Assembly (NCBI GenBank): GCA_963682025.1
Contig: OY821517.1
Coordinates: forward strand, 337,020,144 to 337,084,143
DNA: 64,000 nucleotides
Source: Cordilura impudica
Lineage: Eukaryota; Arthropoda; Insecta; Diptera; Scathophagidae
Direction of reading: 5' to 3'
Position numbers and translations under genes: made by a program
In this document: one piece after another, positions 11,510-23,229 of the stretch
How the letters are laid out: each line of letters begins with the position of its first letter
Numbering within the stretch: the first letter of the stretch is position 1
Notes under the pieces: generated by a model
Told to the model about the DNA's origin: nothing
The model's input: the letters and a program-made list of their open reading frames with translations, nothing else
Databases searched by the model: none

Positions 11510-12885
11510 TTTCTGTTTGTTTGTTTGTTTGTTTGTTTGTTTGTTTGTTTGTTTGTTTGTTTGTTTGTTTGACCGCTATACAAATTTTTATTTTTCAACG
11601 GATTTTCCTGAAATTTTGTACACACGATCTCTATACCCCAGGAAAGGTCGCCATATACTTTTTACCGGCCACGCCTACTTTTACGCCCACTTTTTATGTA
11701 AAATTCATTTTCTGTTTTATTCATATTTGTTCACTATACAAATTTTTATTTGTTAACAGATTTCTCTGAAATTCGGTACACACGATCCCTGTACTCCAGC
11801 TAAGGTCACCATATACTTTTTATTGACCACGCCTACTTTTACGCCCACTTTTTGTATACAATTCATTTTCTGTTTTTTGGTATATTTGTTCGCTATACAA
11901 ATTTTTATTTTTCAACGCATTTCTCTAAAATTTGGTACACACGATCTTTGTACCCCAGGCCAGGTCACCATGTGATTCTTGCGGCCACACCTACTTTTAC
12001 GCCCACTTTTTGTATACAATTAGTTTTCTGTTTTTTGGTATATTTGTTTGCTATACAAATTTTTATTTTTCAACGGAATTCTCTGAAATTTGTTACACAC
12101 GTTCTCTGTACTCCAGGAAAGGTAGCCATATGCTTCGTACCGGCCACGCCTACCTTAGCGCCCACTTTTTGTATACAATTCATTTTGTGTTTTGGTATAT
12201 TTGTTCGCTATACAAATTTTTATTTTTCAACCGATTTCTATGAAATTTGGTATACACGATCTCTCTGCTCCAGGGAAGGTCAACATATTCTTCGTACCGG
12301 TCACGCCTACTGTTACGCCCACTTTTTGTATACAATTCGTATTCTGTTTTTTGGTACATTTGTTCACTACACAATTTTTTTTTTAACGGATTTCTCTGAA
12401 ATTTGCTACACACGATCTCTGTACTCCAGAGAGGTCGCCATATGATTCTTGCCGGCCACGCCTACTTCTACACCCACTTTTTATACAAAATAAATTTTCT
12501 GTTTTTTGGTATATTTGTTCACTATGGAAATTTTTATTTTTCAAGGGATGTCTAAAATTTGGACACACGATCTCTATACTACAGGGAAGGTCATCATATG
12601 CTTCTTACAGGCCACTTTGCGCCAACTTCTATGGATATAAAACTTATTTTTTTACTTTTATTTGTTTCTTTATTTGATTGCTATACAAACTTATATTTTT
12701 CAATGGCTTTCTCCGAAATTTAGTACATATTCCAGGGAAGGTCGCCATATGATTTTTACCGACCACGCCTACTTTTACGCCCAATTTTCATATAAGATTC
12801 ATATTTTGTTGTGTGGTATATTTCTTCCCTATACAAATTTGTACTTTTCAACGGATTTCTCTGAAATTTGGTTTACACGGAAATA
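11510..12885. repeat. AT-rich ~160 bp tandem repeat inside right Helitron
   Basis: Eight to nine monomers with AAAATTCATTTTCTG, CTATACAAATTTTTATTTTT, CACACGATCTCTGTACTCCA and GGCCACGCCTACTTTTACGC, near 11510, 11709, 11866, 12022, 12180, 12342, 12498 and 12650. Mirror image of 4190-5540. The frame 11852-12445 is a repeat translation. Confidence 0.85.
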
Positions 12886-13079
12886 ACTACACGGTGAACA
12901 AATTCCCCAAACTTAGAAAAAGGTACCCAAAAGAAATGATCAAATTCCCGATTTTTTTTTAAACGAAATAAAAAATGAACTTACTCCCCAAATTCATTCT
13001 TAAATTTTTACATATTTTTATTTAATGAGTTTTGTTAAATATTTATTTTAGTAAACATATGCATACTGCTCTCAATATA

Positions 13080-14110
13080 CGCCCTACAATAAATGCATTT
13101 AAAAGGAGTATTCTTTTCAATAGCATCATTTCGTTGCGCGGAAGCCACGCGCACGGGGAATACAGCTTAGCTGGAATATCGGAATGATCTGAAAAATATA
13201 TTTTGACAATTGAAATAAGTTGGCAACAGCTGCGCGGCAGAACAGGTGTGGTTGCCAAATACGCCGAAGCGGCGCGCGGTACGCGACCGCGGACTCGGAC
13301 GCGACGGATGCGGACGCGACGCGCTCTCGGAACACAGCTCAGCTAAAATATCGCAATGCTCTATAAAATATGTTTTAGGAATTAAAATAAGTTAACGAAA
13401 ACTAAGCGGCAGCATGGGTAGTAGCTGCGAGGAAGCGGCGCGAGGCGCGCGGACGCGATGGATGCGGACGCGACGCGCTCGCGGAACACAGCTCAGCAAA
13501 AATATCGCAATGATCTGAAAAATATATTTTGGCGATTAAAATAAGTTGACAACAACTGCGCAGCAGCACAGGTGTGGCTGCCAAACGCGCGGAAGCGGCC
13601 CGCGGCGCGCGACTGCGGACTCGGCCGCGACGGATGCGGACACGACGCGCTCTCGGAACACAGCTCAGCTAAAATATCGCAATGCTCTATAAAATATGTT
13701 TTAGGAATTAAAATAAGTTAACGAAAACTAAGCGGCAGCATGGGTAGTAGCTGCGAGGAAGCGGCGCGAGGCGCGCGGACGCGACGGATGCGGACGCGAC
13801 GCGCTCGCGGAACACAGCTCAGCAAAAATATCGCAATGATCTGAAAAATATGTTTTGGCGATTAAAATAAGTTGACAACAACTGCGCAGCAGCACAGGTG
13901 TGGCTGCCAAACGCGCGGAAGCGGCCCGCGGCGCGCGACTGCGGACTCGGCCGCGACGGATGCGGACACGACGCGCTCTCGGAACACAGCTCAGCTAAAA
14001 TATCGCAATGCTCTATAAAATATGTTTTAGGAATTAAAATAAGTTAACGAAAACTAAGCGGCAGCACGGGTAGTAGCTGCGAGGAAGCGGCGAGAGGCGC
14101 GCGGACGCGA
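13080..14110. repeat. GC-rich ~165 bp tandem repeat inside right Helitron
   Basis: Mirror image of 2946-3990: alternating monomers with CGGAACACAGC, GGATGCGGACGCGACG and AAGTTGACAACAACTGCGC. The 60-codon minus-strand frames at 13402-13584 and 13728-13910 are again 326 bases apart. Confidence 0.85.
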
Positions 14111-15205
14111 CTCGCTCGCGGAACACAGCTTAGTGAAATGTCGTATGATAAATTTTATCTACGTATGTGAAATAATTACCTGTTGAAAATAGGAAACCTT
14201 GCGACACAATATTAAACGTCGCATTAGTCTTTCATTTCTGAAACTTGAATCTGACGTCTCTGCTCAATGATGATCACTTATTGAATGAAGTAATTCAATT
14301 TTTAAAAGTTTTGATTACTTTAATTTGCGAACCTTTCCGTTTTATTTTATGTTTATAAATAAACTGAAAAAAAAAATTTAAAGCGGTTTCGCAGCTTATT
14401 TTTGAAGCATTTTTGCTGCAGCATCTTATAAAAAACTTCTAAATTAAAAAATCAAAAAATTTTTAATTGAAATAAAAAATGAATTTACTGCCCATACAAA
14501 TTTTTGGGGAGAAAGTTCATTTTATTGGGGAATTTGTTAATTGGGGCTAAGTACTCAGCGCTTGGTAAGCATAGTGAACCATCTTTCAAGTCAAAGGTCT
14601 TTTTATCCCGGGCAAGACCGGGTAAAAACAGCTAGTTTAGTGTATAAACTTCTATCGGCCATACGATGAACGCTGTTAAAAATTTATGGAAATCGAAGCA
14701 TGTTCAGCCCTAGTCCCCATACAAAAGATCCCTATGAAATCGCCTTGAATTGCCATAAGATCCAAATTATCATATAGATCTCTATCAAATTGGGTTTGTG
14801 TACATTTCTATTGGATCCATTTATCAGTAGTTTGAAAACCCTATAGGACAATTCTTAGTCGTAGCCCCCATCCCCATATGAAGCTGATTCCCGATCTTCA
14901 CTTAAATTTATCAAAATACAAAAATATTGCACAGATTTTTCTCAAATTTGGTTTGTATAATATGTTTTTGCAAAAAAAAAATGACATTACCAAATATGGT
15001 CGGGATCTGTTCATTTTTCGACCTAGTACCCATATAAAAACAACTTCCGATATGAACTTTTTATATCCGAAGGCAGAAAAAATTAATAACAATGCCAGTC
15101 AAATATCTAAATAGTTGGACCTATGATATAGGGTCTCTAAACGCATGGTATCGTATCGGGTATCGTATAAACGGTCCAGACTGACTATATTTTTATTACT
15201 TGTTT

Positions 15206-16889
15206 GATGCTGGGATATTCGCGTATTTTTAAGGCTTTGAGAAGCTTTATTATTTGGAACTGATCACGAAACATGGATTAACACAAAGTAATGTGTGTTT
15301 TTTTTTTTTAGTATTTTTTGAAAGGATTTTTCAGCCTGCCCTCATCTTAAGACTAATAAAATAAACAAGTTTTGTTTTATTTTGTTATACATTTATTTTT
15401 TAGCTTTTATTGAATTTTAATTATTTAAATGTAAAAAATGACTATTAAAATTTTAATAATTTTTGCAGTCATTAGACGAAAAAGAAAAGAAACACACAGC
15501 AAAAAAAAAATTTTTTTTTTAAAAATCTTGACAATGAATAAACCAAAAAACAAAAACAAAAAAACACAACAAATAAGTTTTGTATTTCTACAATGACCTT
15601 GACGTTTTATGCAATCGTACAGAAATGTGAATGTACAAATATATTCGACAAGTATAAATATTTATAAGCAAAGGTAAATAACAAAATAATCTGCAGCGAA
15701 CATATTTCGGTAGCTGATTATTGTCTTCTTGTGACCATTGTTAGATATGATAATTATCAAACTACCCGATAGATTTCTAACAAAAACATAAATTGCTTTA
15801 ATAAGAATTGTTTATTGTTTTTATTTTTTCAAAAGATATTTATTTATCTTTTTTTTTTCTTCACCAGAAACAAGATAACAAACAATCACTAGCAATTATT
15901 GTTGTTAATTATAAAATATATTTTTTCTGTTTAAATACTTAGATAAATGAAAAGAACTAATAATATTTCCGCATGCATTTCTTTTCTTTATGTTAACAAA
16001 ATATTTTTAATAAATGGTTTTTCAATAATGACTAGTGGCTAGTTGTATTGTCATGAAACCTACACAAAAAGCAAAACAATGAAAAAAAAAGTTGGATTCA
16101 TCAATCATAAATGAAATTTAGCTTTCAAAATATTTGTGCGACCAAACAAAACACTGAAATGTATGAATGAATGTGCAGCATGATAGCTACTTAAATAAAT
16201 TATTATATTGTTAAAATAATTACTAAAAAAAAACATACACACATTAATTTAACCTTGTAAATGATTTCACCTGAGCTGAGTTTAAAACCATCATCTTGTT
16301 AGCGGAAAAAATTTGCAACATGTTTTTTATTTTTTAAATTTTTAACGCTTTTGCAGTTTAACTAAATTATGCATAAAAAAATACAATTTATTTAATTTCA
16401 TATTTAAAGCTTGAAATACTACTAAACCCATTTGTTATTTGTACGGGATTTCAACTTTTAAAGCCAATCAACACCATCATCAAGAAAACGGATGCGTTTT
16501 TAAGTGGCCTCAAAGTGATTCATGTCATTGTTACTCGTATTATTGTTATTTAAAACATTTTGTGTTTTTTTTTTGCTAGTTTGAGATGGCTAATTATTTT
16601 ATTCATATTTTCATATTGTTTTAAACAGGTAATAATTTTATAAGAAATATATGGGTGCTTTTTATAACTTCATAAGCTATTAATTTTTTGTTTCACATTT
16701 AGCTTAAGTCTTTATTTTTCGTTAATAATGACCGACAAAATATTTTATGAAATATTATCTCAGAATTTTTTTCAAATTAATGTTGCATTGTTTTAGTAAT
16801 TTCTAGAAGAAAGAAAATCAGTGTTAAATTTGTTTGTGCTGAATCTGTGAAACTTTCCAGTTGTTAAGTTCTGAAAAATAATCCTCCTA
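15206..16889. other. AT-rich spacer, no gene seen
   Basis: No frame over 60 codons, no terminal inverted repeats recognised. Could be intronic or intergenic host DNA. Confidence 0.45.
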
Positions 16890-19800
16890 AAGTTTTTTTT
16901 AAATAATAGTATTTAAAAAAAATGGTAATTTTTTAAGAAAAAGTACTTTTTAAAAAATAGTACTTTTTAAAAAATAGTACTTTTTAAGAAAATAATTTTT
17001 TTTAGAAAAAAAGTACTTTTTAAGAAAAGTTATTTTTTTTAGGAAAATGAACTTCTTAATAAAAACTACTTGTTTAAGAAAAGGTACTTTTTAAGAAAAT
17101 TCACTTTGTTTTAAATTTAATCATATAATAATATGTACTTTTTGAAAAAATGCTTTTTTAAAAAAGGAGTTTCTTAGGAAAATGTATCTTTTCAAGAATA
17201 GGTACTTTTTTAAGAAATTGTACTTTCTTCTTCTACTTGTTTAGGAAAGGGTACCTTCGAATAAAATGTACTTTTCAAGAGAAGATACTTCTTTTAAGAA
17301 AATTCACTCTTTTAAGAAAAGGTAATTTTTTTAAAATGGTACTTTTTTTAAATGGTACTTTTTTTACGAAAATATACTTTTAAGCAAAGGAACTTTGTTA
17401 AAAAATTGTAATTTTTTAAGAACATACATACGTTTTTAAACAAATAAATTTTTTAGGGAAAGGAACTTTTAAATAGGTACTTTTTTTTAAAAAAGGTACT
17501 TTTTTAAAAAAAAATATGCTCTTTTAAAAAAATTTACTTTCCAGAAAATATAATTTTTTAGGAAAAGTTAGGAAAAAATGTACTTTTTAAAGAAAGGTAC
17601 TTTTTTAAGGAAAGGAACTTTCTTTAGAAAAGGTATTTTTTAAGAAATTGTGCTTTCGAGAAAAAAATAATTTTTAAGAAAAGGTACTTTTTTAAGAAAA
17701 GATTCTTTGTATGGAAATGCACTTTTTAAGAAAGTGTACTTTTAAAGAAAGGTACTTTTTTAAGAAATTATACTATCTTGATAGAAAGTACTTTTTGGGG
17801 AAAAATGTTTTTTTCAAGAAAAGGTACTCTCTAAGGTACTTTTCAAAGAAGAGTACTTTTTAGAAAATACATTTTTTTAAGAAATTGTTCTTTCTTCGTA
17901 GAAAGTACTTTTCAGAGAAGAGATACTTATTTAAGAAATGGCATTTTCTACGAAAAGATATTTTTCAAGAAAGGATACTTTTTTAGAAAAGGTATTTTTT
18001 TTTTTTAAATTGGAGAAAAAAACCTTTTTAAAGAAAAGGTACTTTTTTAAGGCAATGTGCTTTTTTAAGAAAAATTTACTTCTTAAGAGAATGTACTTTT
18101 CTGAAAAAGCTAATATGGAATATCTTTTGCCTTTTTTTCTGCTTAGTAAATTTCTTAAACATTCAAACTAAGGAGAGTTGCATTTAAAAGCCGCTAAATT
18201 TCAGTGTTTAAGACATAAAAAAGTCCTTTTTTCAGAAAAGGTAAATTTTTCACAAAATTTTCTTTTTAAGAAAAGCTTTTTAAAAAAGTTATTTTTTTAG
18301 GAAAGATACTTTTTTAAGAAAATTTACTTTTTTATGAAAAGGTACTTTTTTATGACAAGATACTTTTTTATGAAAGGGTACTTTCTAAAAAAAATTACTT
18401 TTCAAAAAATTATACTTTTTTTTGAAAAGGTACTTTTTTAAGAAAAGTAGTTTCTTTGAAAAAGATATTATTTAAGAAATTGTACTTTCTTAATAGAAAA
18501 TACCACTTGGAGAAAAAATAATTTTTAAGAAAAGGTAATTTTTTTAAGAAAATATTCTTTCTAAGGAAATGTACTTTTCAAGAAAGTGTACTTTTCAAAA
18601 AGGCTACTTTTTTAAGAAATTGTATTATCTTGATAGAAAGTACTTTTTGAAGAAAAATTGCTTTTTTCAAGAAAATGTACCTTTTTAAGAAAAGGTACCT
18701 TCTAATGTACTTTTCAAGAAAGAGTACTTTTTTAGAAAATACAGTTTTTAAGAAATTGTTCTTTCTTAGTAGAAGTACTGTTTGGAGAAAAAATACTTAT
18801 TTAAGATTTTTCAAGAAGGAATCTTTTTTGCGAAAAGGTATTTTGTTAAGAAATTTGATTTAAAAAAATGATTTTTGCGTTTTTTTAAGAAGGTACTTTT
18901 TCGAAAAAGTACTTTTCTAAAAAACTACTTTCTTCAGAAAAGGTAAATTTTCCAGAAAATTTACTTTTTTAAGAAAAGCTTTCTAAAAAAACTCACTTAT
19001 TCCAAAAAAGGTACTTATTTTAGGAGGGATACTTTTTATGAAAATTTACTTTTTTATGAAAAGGTACTTTTTTAAGAAAATGCACTTTCCAAAAAAAGGT
19101 ACTTCTTTATACAAAGGTACTTTTTTTTAAAAAAAAAACTTTTTAAGAGAAGGTAATTTTTTAAGAAAAGATATTTTTCTAAAAAAGTACTTATTTCAGA
19201 AAACGTACTTTTTCCAGAAAATGTATTTTTTAACGAAAGGCATATGGTAAAAAAAAATTGTATTCTAAAAAAATCACTTTTTCAAAAAAAAGGTACTTTT
19301 TTAAGAAAAGATACTTTATTGAGAAAAGGTACTTTTTTAAGAAAATTTAGCTTTCTAAAAAAGGTACTCTGTTTTTGGCAAAGGAACTTTGTTAAGTTAA
19401 GAAAAAGTTCTATTTTCAGAAAATATTTTGTTAACAGAACATACTTTTTTAAAACTATATTTTTTAAGCAAAGGGACTTTTTTAAGAAAAAAATACTTTT
19501 TTAAGAAATGGTACCTTATAAGAAAATTTAATTTTAATAAAAGAAGAGATACTTTTTACAAAAGTTACTTTTTTAAGCAAATATAGTTTTTAGCAAAAGT
19601 TACTTTTTAAATATAAAGGGACCTTTTTAAAGAAATTAGCAGATTCCAGCCCTCGAAATTCAAGCGCAAATTCTAGGAAATTTTATTTTTCATTAAATAG
19701 AGACCCTAAAAGTATGGTAATCAATTATAGCCAATTCACAAATCAACACAAAAACCAAACTCATTATTTTACAAACACATTAACAAATTTAAGAAACACA

Positions 19801-20485
19801 CACATAGTATTGTATAATTTTATGTATCTGTTAGTAGCAACTTTAAATGCAATTTACTCAAAGTAAAGAAAAAAATTTAAAAATCTGTAAATCTGCAAAA
19901 CGGCTAAAAAGAAATACCTTTCAAATAATATATGTTTGGTCAAAATCGGGATAAAACAGTAGAACAAAACATCAGTCACAGGAAGTCGCCAAGCCTATTA
20001 ATATTATAGATGTAAAGTTTTTAAAAAATGTACTTTTTTGGATTGAGGAAGTTTCTTAAAAAGTCTTAATTTTTCAGGAAAATTACTTTCTAAGAGAATT
20101 GACTTTTACGGACAAGATACTTTTTTAAGAAAAGGCAGTTTGCCATGAAAAGGTACTATTTTAGTACAGGAACTTTTTAAGAAAAGGTAATATTTTAAGA
20201 AAAAGTACTTATTAATGAGATCGTAATTTTTAAAGAAAGTGTAGTTTTTAGGCAAAGATACTATTTTTGGAAATAGTTCTTTAGTTGAAGAAAATATATT
20301 TTTTTAAATAAGGTACTTTTTACGAAACGGTACTTTTTAAAGAACCGATACATTTTAAGAAAATTTACTTTTTTACTTTTTTAAAGAAAAGGTACTTTTT
20401 GAAGAAAATCTAATTTTTTTAAAGTTATTTTTTCAAACGTATTTTTTTTAAGAAAATATTATTTTTGATGAAAAGATAACAATTT
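16890..20485 (+). repeat. GTAC minisatellite, block 1 (~20 bp unit)
   Basis: More than 150 degenerate units of the type AAGGTACTTTTTTAAGAAAA, period about 18-22 bases, fill this stretch. The core AAAGTACTTT is palindromic and alternates with TTAA. Units vary by substitutions and A/T-run length, so the array is old. An H1 Helitron (19636-20010) has inserted into it. The frames at 17938, 18675 and 19244 (up to 86 codons, rich in KKGTFLRK) are repeat translations, open because the period is close to 21. Confidence 0.85.
19636..20010 (-). mobile_element. H1 Helitron (375 bp)
   Basis: Minus-strand ends are TC at 20010-20009 (GATTATAATATT-like 5' sequence) and CTAA at 19639-19636, with the palindrome-like CTCGAAATTCAAG hairpin next to the 3' end. 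Flanks are A and T. It sits inside the GTAC minisatellite, so it is younger than that array. Confidence 0.8.
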
Positions 20486-20929
20486 AAATGAAAATATTTA
20501 CGTAAGGTCTTTTAAAAAAAAATATTGACCATACAGCTTCATATATCAGTGAATCAGTTAGAAATGAGCATAATATTAAAATATTTGTTACATATTTTTT
20601 TTTATAAACATTTGTTATTTAAATTTATGTTTTTTATTCTTTAATTTAAAAATTATTAAAATATAGCTTATGATATAACTAATTTGTAGCGCAGTTCCTC
20701 AAAACTGTAAAAAGTGAATGACTTCATTTTCCTTTCTCTAAGATATTGATTATAATGTGAGAAAACTTTCGATTTTATACCAATAAATGAACAATACTTT
20801 CTATCGGCAATTCGTTACCCAATATCGATAGTTTTGAGAAAAGTGTCCTGCGTCCAACTCTGCTTAGGTCAAAAATTGATTTTAGAAATAATTTCAAATC
20901 AAATATAAATGACATTTTTATACAGATTA
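20486..20929. other. AT-rich spacer, no gene seen
   Basis: Contains a moderately complex segment (20690-20900) with CAATATCGATAGTTTTGAGA, but no open frame or terminal repeats that I can interpret. Confidence 0.4.
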
Positions 20930-21620
20930 AAAATTGCATATTCTATGCCTATTTATATGGGGACTAGGCCGAAAAATGGACCGATCATGACCATATTTCG
21001 TAAAGTCACTTAATTAGCTTAAAAGAAACCAAACTAGAGAATAATCTATACAATATTTTCATTTTTAATAGAATTGAGTAAAGATTGGTTAGCAGCCTTA
21101 ATGAAAACTAGCAGCGCCCAGCCCTATAATTTCGAGTGAAAATTCTAGGAAATTTAATTTTTTCATTTAATAAATTTTTTTATGCTAATCAATTTTAGCT
21201 AATTCACAATCCACTACTTTTTATTGACGTTATTGGTTTATGTCCAAAATTCAATTCAACACAGGGATTTTCATATACCTACAATTTTTTCAAACACATT
21301 TAATTGCATTTTGCTCAAAAAGAAATATAAAAATTTAAGAATCTGTAAATCTCGTGGACACCCAAAAAGAAATTCCTTTCAAATGAAGTATATCGGGTCA
21401 AAGTCGGGGTAAAACTGACAAAGTTACATCGGTCACAAGAAATCGCCTTGCCTATTAATATTACAGATAGTTCTACAGTGATTATTTTTGAATACGCGGA
21501 CAGACAGGCAGATAGAAAGACAAACGGAAGGACGGACATCGTTAAATCGACACATAATGTGATTTTGAGTAGATAGGTATTTTTGGTAGTTACAAACAAC
21601 AACACAAAATTATAATTCGC
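20930..21620 (-). mobile_element. Decayed family B repeat holding an H1 Helitron
   Basis: ATATGGGGACTAGGCC and AAAAATGGACCGATCATGAC (20955-20995) match the 3' half of family B in reverse; the diverged stretch to 21107 still aligns with the copy at 57540-57660. After the Helitron, GGACGGACATCGTTAAATCG and TATTTTTGGTAGTTACAAAC (21532-21595) match the family B 5' part. No coding capacity. Confidence 0.6.
21108..21467 (-). mobile_element. H1 Helitron (360 bp)
   Basis: 3' CTAG at 21111-21108 and 5' TC at 21467-21466, flanked by A and T. Internal phrases CAAGAAATCGCCTTGCCTAT and AAATCTCGTGGACACC agree with other H1 copies. Inserted into a family B repeat. Confidence 0.78.
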
Positions 21621-22134
21621 TCACCGCAGAATGCTGTAGGATATTAAAACGGTAGTATTTTTGTTTAGAAACTATTAAAAAATAATTTTAATTAAAAAAA
21701 TTTTTTCTAAAAACTTTTCTCTTTAGAAAAAAAAACTTAGAATAAGCCGCAGTTTTCTAATAATATGTTTTCGTTTGATATTCTATCTTCTTACAATGTT
21801 GTTTGTTAATGACAAATATTTATATTGTATGAACATATGGCATGACCAGTTGTACCTTCTCTTCATTATATTATAAATTGTTTATACTTTAATACATCGA
21901 GCGAAGGGCTTTAAGCACTTGCATGCAATATGAGCTTTAAAAGAATTGATTCTATAATTTACTTATAAAAACTGCAACTGAGAAATAGGGACTACTCAAA
22001 ATTGTCACAATATTTTCTTTGTATAATAATAATTTGATTAAAAAAAAAAAGTATTTTATTACTATTAAAATATTTTTTTTTTCTTTTAAAAATAAATTTT
22101 TTCCTTAAAAAAGAAAGTATTTTTTTACTTTTTA
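21621..22134. other. AT-rich spacer, no gene seen
   Basis: Nothing interpretable on either strand. Confidence 0.4.
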
Positions 22135-22480
22135 TAACGTCCACACCAGTGTGTTTAGGGTATATGTATATAAGTTTGGCATTCTGTTTGTAATAATTAG
22201 AAAAAAATCTGCATCTCATAAACTGTACGTATATGTATAGTGATGTCCGTCTGTGAAAATTACGAGCAAGCTCTTAATACGTCAGATGGATTGCCCATTT
22301 TTAGTGAAGATGATTCATTGACATCCTGAGAAGGTTGGTATTTATATAACCAACAAAATCTTATTACTGGGTACCGAGATTTCAAAGAAAATAGGAAAAA
22401 AAAACTTTTGAAAACATACGATTTTTTTACTGTTATACTAAATTTTGTAATTTGTGTTACATAGTCATAGTGTTTGTAGC
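22135..22480 (+). repeat. Family C repeat fragment
   Basis: TTTTTATAACGTCCACACCA with partner GTGTGTTTAGGGTATA, then TTCTGTTTGTAATAATTAG, CATAAACTGTACGTATATG and GATGTCCGTCTG. Same phrase order as 6489-6640. The downstream part ACAAAATCTTATTACTGGGT is less certain. Confidence 0.5.
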
Positions 22481-22564
22481 ATTTGCTTAATAATTGTGTA
22501 TGTATCATTATACTCCACGTGTCATATTAGTTTAGGCTGGTATTGCCACATTTTTTTAACGTTA

Positions 22565-23226
22565 TAGTGCATTTACATCTGAGGAAAAGCTAGTAGATTT
22601 TAGCTGAAATCTATTTCAAAATCTATACCGTATACATCTTACTTTTTTGACATTTTGTGAGATTTTGTTTACACAACAATAAACAGCTGATTAAAATAAA
22701 ACATATAAGTTAGAAATGCAAAAAATATACAAAACAATAGGAAAATGGAAATATGGAAACTTCTAAAAAGGAACAGATTTTATATTTACAGTATGCATCA
22801 AAAATGAAAAAAGCACAAACTGAAATAGAAATTTTGCGAAAAAAAACAGCATTTTGAACAACAAAAACAAACTCATTTTCCACAATTATTATTAAGCAGA
22901 TTGGAATGGGCACATGTCAGTATAAAAAGTTATAACTTTTCAATTACTAAATATTTTTTAATTATAGATTCGTAATTTTTTTTTTTGTTAATAATTAATA
23001 TTTCATTTCCTTTTTATTGCTTTTGTTTTTAAATGTCAATTTTACAATATTAAAAAAACACGCTAGTATCATTTGGTAGTGCCCCAGTTTGACAAGATTT
23101 TGTTAGATTTTGCGCAAATCTAGTAACGAGCTAGATTTTGTTTTGTATGGAACATCTAGAAGAAATGAGCTAGATTTCGCTCGAAATCTCGTATATACTA
23201 GATTTTGCTTAGATGTAAACGCACCA
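22565..23226. mobile_element. PIF/Harbinger-like non-autonomous element
   Basis: Terminal inverted repeats TAGTGCATTTACATCT (22565) and, reversed, TGGTGCGTTTACATCT (ends 23226) agree at 14 of 16 positions. TTA is present on both sides (22562-22564 and 23227-23229), the 3 bp duplication typical of PIF/Harbinger. Subterminal regions are rich in copies of TAGATTTT / AAATCTAG in both orientations. The interior has no intact transposase; a short interrupted frame near 22750-22860 cannot be assigned. Confidence 0.6.
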
Positions 23227-23229
23227 TTA

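Larger units (their letters stand above)
11490..14635 (+). mobile_element. 3.1 kb non-autonomous Helitron, right copy
   Basis: Starts with TCTATATATATAAAATTC after an A (11489) and ends CAGCTAG before a T (14636). The terminal hairpin CCCGG...CCGGG lies just before CAGCTAG. It is an inverted, nearly identical copy of 2440-5561. The two copies differ in a (TTTG)n tract (14 units at 11516-11571 against 7), in the first ~20 bases, and in only a few single bases in the stretches I compared. No Rep/helicase is encoded. The empty site is readable from intact family B copies (GATGAAATTTGACATATAAG at 49148). Confidence 0.9.
11291..15205 (+). mobile_element. Family B repeat split by a Helitron
   Basis: Left part 11291-11489 (GGGTGTAATGACTTTGTGTT, TTTGTAACTACCAAAAATAT, CGATCGACTCAGAAT, TCCGTCCGTCCGTCTGTG) and right part 14636-15205 (AAACTTCTATCGGCCATACG to TTATTACTTGTTT) together match the complete family B copies at 47946-48741 and 48937-49732 in order and spacing. 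The junction falls inside GATGAAATTTG, cut between A and T. The 5' terminal hairpin is missing. No coding frame. Family B is a ~790 bp interspersed repeat I cannot assign to a superfamily. Confidence 0.8.

Noticed and set aside
11852..12445. 197-codon open frame (also mirrored at 4630-5223)
   Set aside because: Its translation repeats the same phrase about every 53 residues because it runs through ~160 bp tandem repeats of a Helitron. No conserved domain, and overlapping frames are equally open.
2040..14640. Reading the whole 12.2 kb inverted structure as one giant foldback transposon
   Set aside because: Each arm has its own TC and CTAG ends and its own separate target (a microsatellite on the left, family B on the right), so two independent Helitron insertions explain it better.
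19244..19504. 86-codon Lys/Phe/Leu-rich frame resembling a coiled or fibrous repeat protein
   Set aside because: Direct translation of the GTAC minisatellite with a period near 21 bases; units lose frame on both sides.
16890..20485. Possible CRISPR-like array because of regular repeats
   Set aside because: Units are contiguous, degenerate and without unique spacers, and the genome is eukaryotic.
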